The position numbers and the translations under genes are program-made. Below the pieces are notes generated by a model. The model saw only the letters and a program-made list of their open reading frames with translations. It did no database searches and had not been told where the DNA came from. 64,000 nt of DNA. Source: Shinella daejeonensis. GTDB lineage: Bacteria > Pseudomonadota > Alphaproteobacteria > Rhizobiales > Rhizobiaceae. Where the stretch lies: NCBI RefSeq assembly GCF_024281235.1, contig NZ_JAHWXY010000014.1:1-64000 (forward strand), in the 5' to 3' direction. Of this stretch, positions 40,018 to 47,973 are shown piece after piece (position 1 is the stretch's first letter; every line of letters begins with the position of its first letter).

Positions 40018-41193
40018 CTATCCGATCAGCCCGGCGGCCACCCGCCGGGCTTCTTCGTCCGCGGCGAAGACATCCTCCATGGAGGTCGCCGGCGGCAGGT
40101 GGCTGAGGCGATCCATCGCCGCTTCTACGACATCGGCCATGGCGAGAAAGCGGATGCGGCCTTCCACGAAGGCGTGGAAGGCGGTTTCCTCCGCTGCATT
40201 CATCACCGCGCCCTGGAGACCGCCGCGCTGAAGCGCCACCCGCGCCAGCCGCAGCGCCGGAAAGCGCTCTTCGTCCGGCGCTTCGAAATCGAGGCGGGAA
40301 AGCCGGGCGAAATCCAGACGCTCGACATCGAGCGGCGCACGGTCGGGATAGGTGAGCGCATAGCCGATCGCCGTGCGCATATCCGGCGCCCCAAGCTGCG
40401 CCAGCACCGATCCATCCACATAGCCGACCATCGAATGGACGATCGACTGCGGATGCACCACCACCTCGATCTGCTCCGGCCGCACATCGAAGAGATGCTT
40501 CGCCTCGATCATCTCGAGCGCCTTGTTGAACATCGAGGCGCTGCCGATCGAGATCTTCAGTCCCATCGACCAGTTCGGATGCGCGCGCGCCACCTCGACC
40601 GTGACATCGGCCATCGCCTCGCGCGTCCATGTGCGCAACGGGCCGCCCGATGCCGTCAGCACGATACGTTCCACGGCATGGCGCTGGTCCTCCTCCAGCG
40701 CCTGAAAGATCGCACTATGCTCGCTATCGACGGGAATAAGCCGGCCGCCGCCCGTTGCGACGGCCTTCACGAACAGTTCACCGGCAGAAACCAGGCATTC
40801 CTTGTTTGCCAGTGCGATATCGGCGCCCCTGCGGGCGGCCGCCAGCGTCGGGGCGAGCCCCGCCGTGCCGACGATTGCCGCCATCGCCCAGTCGACTTCG
40901 GCAGAGGCGGCGTCGAGGAGCGCCTGGCGTCCGGCCGCCGCTTCGATGCCGCTGCCCGAAAGCGCCTGCTTGAGTTCCGCATAGCGCTTCTCGTCGGCCG
41001 TGACGGCGAGAGCCGCGCCGCATTCGCGCGCCTGCGCCGCAAGGAGGTCGATATTGCCATTGCCGGTCAGCGACAGCACCTCGAACCGCTCGCGCCCGCC
41101 GAGTTGCCGGATCACATCGAGTGTGCTGGTGCCGATGGAGCCTGTCGAGCCGAGAATGCTGATGCGACGTTTCCGCCCTGCTTCGGGAGCCAT
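40018..41193 (-). CDS. dxr: 1-deoxy-D-xylulose-5-phosphate reductoisomerase
   Basis: Dxr turns 1-deoxy-D-xylulose 5-phosphate into 2-C-methyl-D-erythritol 4-phosphate with NADPH, the committed step of the MEP isoprenoid pathway. The 391-residue protein has the NADPH motif LGSTGSIGTSTLDVI, ALANKECLVSAGE, the metal/substrate motif PVDSEHSAIFQ, and TASGGPLRTW, all intact. It stands alone here, apart from the usual uppS-cdsA-dxr-rseP cluster, so it may be a second or relocated copy. Only three bases separate its stop from the palindromic repeat after hemA. Confidence 0.95.
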   Translation of the reverse strand: MAPEAGRKRRISILGSTGSIGTSTLDVIRQLGGRERFEVLSLTGNGNIDLLAAQARECGAALAVTADEKRYAELKQALSGSGIEAAAGRQALLDAASAEVDWAMAAIVGTAGLAPTLAAARRGADIALANKECLVSAGELFVKAVATGGGRLIPVDSEHSAIFQALEEDQRHAVERIVLTASGGPLRTWTREAMADVTVEVARAHPNWSMGLKISIGSASMFNKALEMIEAKHLFDVRPEQIEVVVHPQSIVHSMVGYVDGSVLAQLGAPDMRTAIGYALTYPDRAPLDVERLDFARLSRLDFEAPDEERFPALRLARVALQRGGLQGAVMNAAEETAFHAFVEGRIRFLAMADVVEAAMDRLSHLPPATSMEDVFAADEEARRVAAGLIG

Positions 41194-41380
41194 GCTGTTT
41201 TCCGCGCTTGTCTCTTTTCCGCAAAGGCTCTACAGCCGAAAGGCGTCCGCAACAAGCCGTAGCGACAGCGGCGGGGGCTCCGGCGCCCGTTATGCGGGCC
41301 CCGCGTCTTGACCTTTTCACCCGGACGGCCATAACGTCGCCGGATGGCGGCCCTCCGCCGCGACACGATTGGAGAGATCT

Positions 41381-42097
41381 GTGCGCAGAAGCCTCGGACT
41401 ATTGTGCCTTGTCGGCATCGCCCTTGCGTCGCCTCTTCCGGCCCAGGCCGAGGAAGCCGTACCGGCCGGCCTCGGCGGAAGCTGGCTTGCCGAGGACATC
41501 GGCGGCGGCGGCGTCATCGACGATTTGCAGACGACACTCGACATCCGGCCCGACGGCTCCTATGGCGGCAATGGCGGCTGCAACACCTATCGCGGCAAAC
41601 TGAAGGTTCAGAACGGCAGCATCGCCTTCGCGCCGGCCGCCGCGACGCGCAAGATGTGCATTCCGGCCATAATGGACCAGGAGCAGAAATTCTTCGACGC
41701 CCTCGGCACCGTCACCTCCTGGAAGCTGGAAAACGGCATCCTGCACCTGACCGGCAAGGATGGCGCGCCGGCGCTGCGTCTTGCCGCGATGAAGAACGGC
41801 ACCGACGTCCTCATTCGCCTGCCCGGCCCCGAACAGGCCGTCTCACGCTCGACCGTCGTCTATCAATGCGGCGACGACCAGCGGATCAGCGCCGAATACA
41901 TCAATGTCGACGAGGCCTCGCTTGCCGTTCTGACGATCGCCGAAGAGACCGTGATAACGGTGAACGTGGTCTCGGCCTCCGGCGCCAGATATGTCGGCGG
42001 CCGCTACGAATGGTGGACAAAAGGCGACGAGGCGACCCTCGACGACCTGATGAAGGAGGAAAACGCACCGGTCGTTTCCTGCCGCAAGACGGGCTGA
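41381..42097 (+). CDS. META and MliC domain envelope protein
   Basis: A 238-residue secreted protein: signal peptide MRRSLGLLCLVGIALASPLPAQA, then a META/HslJ-type domain (about 30-135: GGSWLAEDIGGGG, GGNGGCNTYRGKL, KMCIPAIMDQEQ) and a C-terminal MliC-like domain (about 150-225: VVYQCGDDQRISAEYINVD, SASGARYVGGRYEWWTKGDEA). MliC domains inhibit C-type lysozyme, so protection of peptidoglycan is likely; META domains occur in stress-related envelope proteins. I take the GTG at 41381, four bases after GGAGAG, over an in-frame TTG at 41369. Divergent from dxr. Confidence 0.85.
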   Translation: MRRSLGLLCLVGIALASPLPAQAEEAVPAGLGGSWLAEDIGGGGVIDDLQTTLDIRPDGSYGGNGGCNTYRGKLKVQNGSIAFAPAAATRKMCIPAIMDQEQKFFDALGTVTSWKLENGILHLTGKDGAPALRLAAMKNGTDVLIRLPGPEQAVSRSTVVYQCGDDQRISAEYINVDEASLAVLTIAEETVITVNVVSASGARYVGGRYEWWTKGDEATLDDLMKEENAPVVSCRKTG

Positions 42098-42122
42098 CCG
42101 GCGCGCATCCAAGAGGTAACCC

Positions 42123-42503
42123 ATGGCCACGTTCCGCATCGGACAGAAGGTCGTCTGCGTCAACGACCGCTTCAGGAACGTCTCGATCGATCAGGGCATC
42201 CGCAAGGGCCGGATCTACACGGTCCGCTGGGTGGGGCACTACCGCCATTATGTCGACGGCGACTTCTACGGCATCAAGCTGATGGAGCTCCATCGCGGCA
42301 TGGACGACGGTCCGGAGGGCTACGGCGCGACGGACATGCCCTTCCGCGCCAGCCGCTTCCGGCCGCTCGTCACCGATCGTATCCGCGATCTCCTCGGCCT
42401 CAAGGCCCCGAAGCCGAAAGTGGTCAGCGCCCCGTCGAGCGTCCCGTCCATCCGGGCCAAACCCCGCGTCACCACGCCGGAACGCGAAAAGGAAGACGCC
42501 TGA
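42123..42503 (+). CDS. Conserved hypothetical protein
   Basis: Function not recognised. The 126-residue protein has a compact N-terminal part (FRIGQKVVCVNDRF, GIRKGRIYTVRWVGHY, DFYGIKLMEL) that looks like a small beta-barrel, and a basic Pro/Ser-rich tail (about 90-126). I recall similar hypothetical proteins in rhizobial genomes, with no assigned role. No signal peptide or membrane segment. It starts 25 bases after the META-MliC gene, so the two may be co-transcribed. Confidence 0.7.
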   Translation: MATFRIGQKVVCVNDRFRNVSIDQGIRKGRIYTVRWVGHYRHYVDGDFYGIKLMELHRGMDDGPEGYGATDMPFRASRFRPLVTDRIRDLLGLKAPKPKVVSAPSSVPSIRAKPRVTTPEREKEDA

Positions 42504-42592
42504 GCGCAAACGGCGTTCCGGCGCGGCCTGCATTGCCTATCCGCGGAGGTCTTCCGGCCATCGGCCTTCAAGGCTTCGGCATAAAGGAAACC

Positions 42593-43780
42593 ATGCCCGT
42601 CAAGCCTTGCTTCATCGTCAAGAACAAGTTCCAGATCGTGCAGTTCGCCCCGCTCGCCGAGGCCTATCCCGATGCCCGCTATCTGCTGATCGACCGGAAG
42701 ACGCTGCGAAACGAATTCACGCGGCAGGATATCGCCTCCTCGCGCATTCCGATAACCGTGGTGGACCGCGAGACGGTCGTCAAGGCGGCCGACGGTTTCG
42801 ACGTCGTGTTCTTTCAGACGGTCTTTCCCGGCATCGAGCGGCTTACCAGACCGCTGGTCTCGGTGCAGTACGGGCTCGCCAAGGAGCGCCACAACTACGG
42901 GGAATGGCGGGCCCTTGCGGACATGAACCTGATGTTCGGTCCCTATTCCGCCCGGAAGGTCGAGCATTTCTCCCCGAGCCATGGCGTCGGGAACATCAAG
43001 TTTTCGGGATGGGATCCCGTCATTTCGAAAGAGGCGCGCCTGTCGGCGAAGGCATCGATCGGCGCCGATCCCTGCAAGCCGCTCGCCCTTTACATGCCCA
43101 CCTATGGCGAACTCGGATCGTTCGGCCAGCTGGCCGCACCGCTTGCCGGGCTTCGCGGAACCTGCGACGTCGCGATCAAGATGCATCACAACGACGAAAG
43201 AGCGGGCTATGGCTGGATAGCCGAGGCGCAAAGGCACGGTTTCAGGCTGCTGTTTTCGGGCGATGCCGACCAGAAGCGCCTTCTTGCCGCCGCCGATGTG
43301 GTCGTCAGCGACTTTTCGGGAGCGATCTTCGACGCCATCTACGCCCATGTCCCGGTCGTCCTCTTCCAGGAGAACCCGGCGCAAAAGATCGGCATCCAGA
43401 AATTCGACCTGTCGTCGATCGAATTCAGCCGGCGATCGGAGCTTGGGATCACCTGCGAACGGCCGGAAGACATCGGCGCGGCGATACAGGCGGCCATGGA
43501 CAGCCCCGCCGCGGCGCTAAATCGCATTCGATCGGTGCGAAAGGAGCTGTTTGCGGAAGGGGTGGACAGCGTGAAACGCAGCACGGACCTCGTCGAAGCC
43601 CTGCTGCGGGGCGACCTGCCGGGCCTGACGACGCCACAGCTTTACGTCCGCGAAACGGTGCAGGCGCTGCTTTCCTGCGAAGCCGCGCGTCGAGGCGGCG
43701 CGCTATCACGCCTGTGGGAGAAGAGGGTCCTGCAAACGCTCGCCCGCGCCCGTCGCGGCCTGGCGGCGCGAAGGAAATAG
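42593..43780 (+). CDS. CDP-glycerol glycerophosphotransferase-family protein
   Basis: A 395-residue GT-B type enzyme of the TagB/TagF (glyphos_transf) family. The C-terminal half has the family motifs LALYMPTYGELGS, IKMHHNDE and the donor-site region VVVSDFSGAIFDAIYAHVPVVLF. In Gram-positives such enzymes build teichoic acid; in Gram-negatives they add phosphoglycerol or similar groups to surface polysaccharide. The start at 42593 follows an AAAGGAAA; an in-frame region upstream is not conserved. There is no transmembrane segment; a basic C-terminal end (ARARRGLAARRK) may touch the membrane. It is a lone gene with no polysaccharide cluster around it, and the gene is followed by a palindromic repeat. 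Confidence 0.75.
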   Translation: MPVKPCFIVKNKFQIVQFAPLAEAYPDARYLLIDRKTLRNEFTRQDIASSRIPITVVDRETVVKAADGFDVVFFQTVFPGIERLTRPLVSVQYGLAKERHNYGEWRALADMNLMFGPYSARKVEHFSPSHGVGNIKFSGWDPVISKEARLSAKASIGADPCKPLALYMPTYGELGSFGQLAAPLAGLRGTCDVAIKMHHNDERAGYGWIAEAQRHGFRLLFSGDADQKRLLAAADVVVSDFSGAIFDAIYAHVPVVLFQENPAQKIGIQKFDLSSIEFSRRSELGITCERPEDIGAAIQAAMDSPAAALNRIRSVRKELFAEGVDSVKRSTDLVEALLRGDLPGLTTPQLYVRETVQALLSCEAARRGGALSRLWEKRVLQTLARARRGLAARRK

Positions 43781-43781
43781 A

Positions 43782-43825
43782 GCAATTCCAGGAAAAGTGC
43801 GAAGCGGTTTTCCGTCCGGAATTGC
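43782..43825. repeat. Dispersed palindromic repeat, second type (copy C)
   Basis: Nested inverted repeats: outer GCAATTCC (43782-43789) with GGAATTGC (43818-43825), inner GGAAAA (43791-43796) with TTTTCC (43808-43813). This form is widespread between genes in Rhizobium and Agrobacterium chromosomes. It lies right after the glycosyltransferase stop. Confidence 0.8.
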
Positions 43826-43840
43826 GTAAAAGCAAGACTT

Positions 43841-43871
43841 GGATTGTTTCACCGCTTCCGTGAAGCAATCC
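43841..43871. repeat. Hairpin after palindromic repeat C
   Basis: GGATTGTTTCAC (43841-43852) pairs with GTGAAGCAATCC (43860-43871) with one G-T, around a 7-base loop. It follows the repeat at 43782 and may be part of the same composite element or a terminator for the glycosyltransferase gene. Confidence 0.6.
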
Positions 43872-43917
43872 AGCCGCTCCGCCTTTCGCAAGCCCTCGTC
43901 ACGCCATGCAGTAAAAA

Positions 43918-43994
43918 TGGTGATCCCGCCGCGATTCGAACGCGGGACCCCCAGATTAGGAATCTGGTGCTCTATCCTGCTGAGCTACGGGACC
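43918..43994 (-). tRNA. tRNA-Arg (anticodon CCT)
   Basis: A full 77-nt cloverleaf on the minus strand. The acceptor stem GGTCCCG pairs with CGGGATC (one G-T), the D-stem is GCTC/GAGC, the anticodon loop TTCCTAA in a CCAGA/TCTGG stem gives anticodon CCT (reads AGG), and the T-arm is CCGCG-TTCGAAT-CGCGG. The 3' CCA is encoded. Confidence 0.97.
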
Positions 43995-44063
43995 ACTGGA
44001 CGAACCCATACAAAAGCTGATCCCGGAAGCCAAGCGATTTTCAGGGCAGGCGCCCGTGTTTCG

Positions 44064-45224
44064 TCAGGCCGACAGACGGCTTTCGGCAAGGCGCACCCAG
44101 TAGCTTACGCCATGGGGAATGGCCTCGTCGTTGAAATCGTAAGCCGGATGGTGAAGACCGGCCGTATCCCCATTGCCGAGGAAGACGAAAGCGCCCGGGC
44201 GCGACAGCAGCATGTAGGAAAAATCCTCGCCCCCCATCGTCGGATCGATCGCCGCCTGCACCGCCGCCTCGCCGGCAATCTCCCGCGCCGCCGCAACCGC
44301 ATGCGCCGTTTCTTCCGGATGGTTGACGGTCACCGGGTAGTTGCGGTGATAGGCGACGGTGATCTCGGCTCCGTTCGCCGTCGCAATTCCCGCGCAGATC
44401 TGGCGGATACGCGCCTCCGCCTCATCGCGCATGGCCGGATCCAGCGTGCGCACCGTACCGGCGAGCGCCGCCTCCCCGGGAATGACGTTATGGGCGAAGC
44501 CGGCATTGAATTTCGTCACCGAGACGACGAGAGCGGAGACCGGATCTGCGACCCGCGAGACGATGGTTTGCAGCGTCGTCACCACCTGAGCGCCGATGAC
44601 GACCGGATCGATCGTCGTTTGCGGCATGGCGGCATGGCCGCCGCGTCCCCGAACGGCGATGGTGAACTCGTCGGTCGCCGCCATGATCGCGCCGCTGCGC
44701 GTGCCGAAGCTGCCGACCGGCATGCCCGGCAGATTGTGCATTCCGTAAACCTCGGCAATGCCGAAGCGTTCCATCATGCCGTCCTTCACCATCTCATTGC
44801 CGCCGCCGCCGCCCTCCTCCGCCGGCTGGAAGATGACGGCGACATTGCCGGTGAAATTGCGCGTTTCGGCAAGATATTTCGCAGCCCCCAGCAGCATGGC
44901 CGTATGCCCGTCGTGGCCGCAGGCGTGCATCCTGCCCTTGACGGTGGACGCCCAGGGCTTGCCGCTCGTCTCCTCGATGGGCAACGCGTCCATATCGGCG
45001 CGAAGACCGATGGTACGCCCCTCGCCGCGTCCCCGGATAAGACCGACGACCCCGGTGCGGCCGATGCCGGTCGCCACCTCGTCGACGCCGAACGCCTTCA
45101 GCTTTTCGGCAACGAAGGCTGCCGTTTTCTCCACCGCGAACAGCAGCTCCGGCTCCCGGTGCAACTGTCGGCGCCAGACGGCGATTTCGTCCTGCATATC
45201 CGCGACGCGGTTGAGAATGGGCAT
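44064..45224 (-). CDS. M20 family amidohydrolase (hippurate hydrolase-like)
   Basis: A metal-dependent aminoacylase/carboxypeptidase of the M20D group, 386 residues, that cuts N-acyl amino acids or similar amides. Visible motifs are LHREPELLFAVEKTA, the metal region MHACGHDGHTAMLLGAAKYL, the Glu pair in FQPAEEGGGGG, the dimerisation domain (about 180-290) with GGHAAMPQ, and MGGEDFSYML. This group uses a cysteine-containing metal motif (ACGHDGH), which is present. In vivo substrate unknown. Cytosolic, stands alone next to the tRNA. Confidence 0.9.
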   Translation of the reverse strand: MPILNRVADMQDEIAVWRRQLHREPELLFAVEKTAAFVAEKLKAFGVDEVATGIGRTGVVGLIRGRGEGRTIGLRADMDALPIEETSGKPWASTVKGRMHACGHDGHTAMLLGAAKYLAETRNFTGNVAVIFQPAEEGGGGGNEMVKDGMMERFGIAEVYGMHNLPGMPVGSFGTRSGAIMAATDEFTIAVRGRGGHAAMPQTTIDPVVIGAQVVTTLQTIVSRVADPVSALVVSVTKFNAGFAHNVIPGEAALAGTVRTLDPAMRDEAEARIRQICAGIATANGAEITVAYHRNYPVTVNHPEETAHAVAAAREIAGEAAVQAAIDPTMGGEDFSYMLLSRPGAFVFLGNGDTAGLHHPAYDFNDEAIPHGVSYWVRLAESRLSA

Positions 45225-45349
45225 GAATTCATCCTGTCGATAAGGCCGAAAAACGGCCGGAACGGGTTCGATGGCTTTGCCATCACTGCGCCATATAGGT
45301 TAAATAGGCCGACGGTTCGAAACAACACCCGATTTCCGAGGAAAGATCC

Positions 45350-46465
45350 TTGCAGATGAACGGACGAACGACGCGCCGGAGCATACGGTTTCTGGCCATC
45401 GCATTTCTTGCCGGAGCCTTCCTTGCAGCAAAGGGCGCGGAAGCCGGCCCACGCATGCTGGTGGACGTCAACACGCTGAAAGTCATCGACCACGAGGACG
45501 CCTTCCAGCGCTGGTATCCGGCATCGCTGACCAAGCTGATGACCGCCTACACGGTGTTTCGCGCCATCAAGGCCGGCGAGATACGGCTGGACAGCCCGGT
45601 GGTCATGAGCAAGAACGCGGCCGCCGAACCGCCGAGCAAGATGTATTTCAAGCCCGGCCAGACGATGACGCTCGACAGCGCGCTCAAGATCATCCTCGTC
45701 AAGTCGGCAAACGACGTTTCGGTGGCGATCGCCGAATCGGTCGGCGGCTCCGAGGCCGCCTTCATCGCCCGCATGAACGCCGAGGCCGCCCGCATCGGAA
45801 TGAGTTCCTCCCGCTTCATCAATCCGCACGGCCTGCCCGGCAAGGGCCAGTATACGACCGCCCGCGATCTCGCCGTTCTCGCGGTGACGCTGAAGCGCGA
45901 ATTCCCGCAATATGCATCCTATTTCGCGCTGGAAGGCTTCACCACGGGCAAGAAGAACTATCCGAACTTCAACATGCTGATCGGCCGTTTCGATGGCGCG
46001 GACGGCATGAAGACCGGCTTCATCTGTGCGGCGGGTTTCAACCAGGTCTCCTCGGCCACGCGCAATGGCCGCAGCGTCGTTTCCGTCGTTCTGGGCGCCG
46101 ACAGCCTTGGCGCGCGGGCCGACCTTTCGGCCAATATGCTGCAACGGGGCCTGACGACCAATGCACGCAACGCGCCGACACTCGGTCAGTTGCGCCCCTA
46201 TGGAGAAAACCGCGACAACGTCACCGACCTCACGAAGGTCATCTGCACGCAGCACGCGGCCAAGGTGCGCAGCGAAGGCCGCGACGAGGCGGGCCGCCAG
46301 AAGCTGACGTCGCCCTATATCCACGAACTCAACCGTCCGCTGCAATTCGTCACCGCCGGGCTGATCGGCGGCGGCGCCGTCACGGCGGCCGCAAACGATA
46401 ATCGTGCTGCCGGCATCGGCGATATCGCCAATATCCCGATCCCGCTTCCACGCCCGGCATTCTGA
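45350..46465 (+). CDS. D-alanyl-D-alanine carboxypeptidase (DacF/PBP5-like)
   Basis: A serine penicillin-binding protein that trims the terminal D-Ala of peptidoglycan side chains. The 371-residue protein has a signal peptide (RRSIRFLAIAFLAGAFLAAKGAEA), the catalytic SLTK tetrad (S59), the SAN triad and KTG box (DGMKTGF). A GAGGA lies 7 bases before a TTG start at 45350 and 13 before an ATG at 45356; I report the TTG, but the six-base difference does not change the product. The C-terminus is long, without the usual amphipathic helix of PBP5. The COG0523 GTPase gene follows 11 bases later, so they are one operon. Confidence 0.9.
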   Translation: MQMNGRTTRRSIRFLAIAFLAGAFLAAKGAEAGPRMLVDVNTLKVIDHEDAFQRWYPASLTKLMTAYTVFRAIKAGEIRLDSPVVMSKNAAAEPPSKMYFKPGQTMTLDSALKIILVKSANDVSVAIAESVGGSEAAFIARMNAEAARIGMSSSRFINPHGLPGKGQYTTARDLAVLAVTLKREFPQYASYFALEGFTTGKKNYPNFNMLIGRFDGADGMKTGFICAAGFNQVSSATRNGRSVVSVVLGADSLGARADLSANMLQRGLTTNARNAPTLGQLRPYGENRDNVTDLTKVICTQHAAKVRSEGRDEAGRQKLTSPYIHELNRPLQFVTAGLIGGGAVTAAANDNRAAGIGDIANIPIPLPRPAF

Positions 46466-46476
46466 CAGGAAAAACC

Positions 46477-47601
46477 ATGACCCAGGCGGCAAAGCGTGTG
46501 CCGGTTTCCGTGCTGACCGGCTTTCTCGGCGCGGGCAAGACGACATTGCTCAATCGCCTGCTGAAGTCGCCGGCGCTCGTCGATACGGCGGTGATCATCA
46601 ACGAGTTCGGCGACGTGAGCATCGATCACCTGCTGGTCGAAAGCTCCGGCGACGGCATCATCGAACTGTCCGACGGCTGCCTGTGCTGCACGGTGCGCGG
46701 CGAACTTGTCGACACGCTCGCCGATCTGATGGACCGCATGCAGACCGGCCGCATCCGGCCGCTCAAGCGGATCGTGGTGGAAACGACGGGGCTGGCCGAC
46801 CCGGCGCCGGTGCTCCAGGCGATCATGGGCAATCCCGTCATCGCCCATTCCTTCACCCTCGACGGCGTGGTCACCGTGGTCGACGCCGTCAACGGCCTTT
46901 CGACGCTTGCCAGTCATAAAGAGGCGGTGAAGCAGGTGGCGGTCGCCGACCGCATCGTGCTCAGCAAATCATCGCTTGCTGGACAGGAAGCGCTTGCCGC
47001 CGTCCGGCGCGAGATCGCCGCGCTCAACCCGCGCGCCCGCGTCTTCGACGCAGACGACACGGAAAGCGTCGGCCCGGCGCTATTGGCAAACGGCCTCTAC
47101 GATCCCGACAGCAAGATAGCGGACGTGCGGCGCTGGCTGCATGAGGAAACACACGACCATGCGCACGGGCATTCCCACGATCACGACCACCACGATGGCC
47201 ATGTCCATGACGTGACCCGGCACGATTCGACGATCCGCTCCTTCAGCATCGTGCACGATCGTCCGATCGATCCGCTGGCGCTCGACATGTTCGTCGACCT
47301 CCTGCGTTCGGCCCATGGAGACAAGCTCCTGCGCATGAAGGCCATCGTCCAGCTTTCCAGCAATCCGGACCGGCCGGTGGTGCTGCACGGTGTGCAGACT
47401 ATCTTCCACCCGCCGGAGCGACTGGCAGAATGGCCCGATCCCGCCGATCGTCGCACGCGCCTCGTCCTCATCACCCGCGACCTGCCGGAAGATTTCGTGC
47501 GCGACCTCTTCGACGCCTTCACCGGCACGCCGAACATCGACAGGCCCGATCGCGTCGCTCTGGAAAACAATCCGCTGGCGGTTCCGGGAATGAAGTTCTA
47601 G
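46477..47601 (+). CDS. COG0523 (CobW/ZigA-type) GTPase, putative metal chaperone
   Basis: A G3E-family P-loop GTPase of 374 residues. It has Walker A GFLGAGKTT (about 15-23), the hallmark metal motif CLCC (68-71), the Walker B region VVETTGLADP, and a C-terminal CobW_C domain. A His-rich linker of alternating His and Asp residues (encoded at about 47150-47215) should bind zinc or a like metal. This set is typical of zinc chaperones such as ZigA/YeiR, and also of CobW; no B12 gene is adjacent, so a zinc role seems likelier. It follows the D,D-carboxypeptidase gene by 11 bases. A palindromic repeat lies after its stop. Confidence 0.88.
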   Translation: MTQAAKRVPVSVLTGFLGAGKTTLLNRLLKSPALVDTAVIINEFGDVSIDHLLVESSGDGIIELSDGCLCCTVRGELVDTLADLMDRMQTGRIRPLKRIVVETTGLADPAPVLQAIMGNPVIAHSFTLDGVVTVVDAVNGLSTLASHKEAVKQVAVADRIVLSKSSLAGQEALAAVRREIAALNPRARVFDADDTESVGPALLANGLYDPDSKIADVRRWLHEETHDHAHGHSHDHDHHDGHVHDVTRHDSTIRSFSIVHDRPIDPLALDMFVDLLRSAHGDKLLRMKAIVQLSSNPDRPVVLHGVQTIFHPPERLAEWPDPADRRTRLVLITRDLPEDFVRDLFDAFTGTPNIDRPDRVALENNPLAVPGMKF

Positions 47602-47657
47602 GTCGTTTCCAACCGAAGCGAGATCGCTTCGGCGCCAGATAATGTGGCAAAACAGGA
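47602..47657. repeat. Dispersed palindromic repeat, copy B (after the COG0523 gene)
   Basis: The core CCGAAGCG-AGAT-CGCTTCGG (47613-47632) and the flanks (TTTCC before, AGATAATGTGG after) match copy A downstream of hemA. Only scattered changes differ between the two copies. Confidence 0.8.
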
Positions 47658-47724
47658 ATCCGGCGTCTTTCCAGCGAAAACCAGATCGCCTGAAATGCCC
47701 GGAAGGCTATGCGCGCCTCGTCCC

Positions 47725-47973
47725 TCACCCCGCCTTGCGGATCAGGAAACGATGGCCGTCCGCCATCCGTTCGCTCGTCTCGAGCACATGACCGTCCTCG
47801 CGGCAGAAATGGGGAATATCGATCACGGCCAGCGGATCGGTCGTCTCGACCCACAATGCGCTGCCCGCCGCCATGGCGGAAAGCCGCCGCCGCGTCTTGA
47901 GCACCGGAAGCGGGCATTTCAGCCCGCGCAGGTCGTAAATTTCCCCGGGCGCGTCGGTCTCGGCGGCAGTCAT
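47725..47973 (-). CDS. Sulfurtransferase TusA family protein
   Basis: An 82-residue TusA/SirA-like protein. It has the family motif DLRGLKCPLPVLKTRRRL, with the persulfide-carrying Cys in CPLP, and the usual two-layer fold. Such proteins relay sulfur for tRNA thiolation, molybdenum cofactor synthesis or other uses; which one applies here is not visible. It overlaps the upstream L,D-transpeptidase gene by four bases, so the two are co-translated. Confidence 0.88.
   Translation of the reverse strand: MTAAETDAPGEIYDLRGLKCPLPVLKTRRRLSAMAAGSALWVETTDPLAVIDIPHFCREDGHVLETSERMADGHRFLIRKAG

Noticed and set aside
41381-43994. Possible genomic island joined to tRNA-Arg(CCT)
   Set aside because: The 3' end of the tRNA faces the META-MliC, unknown and glycosyltransferase genes, but there is no integrase and no direct repeat of the tRNA end that I can see.
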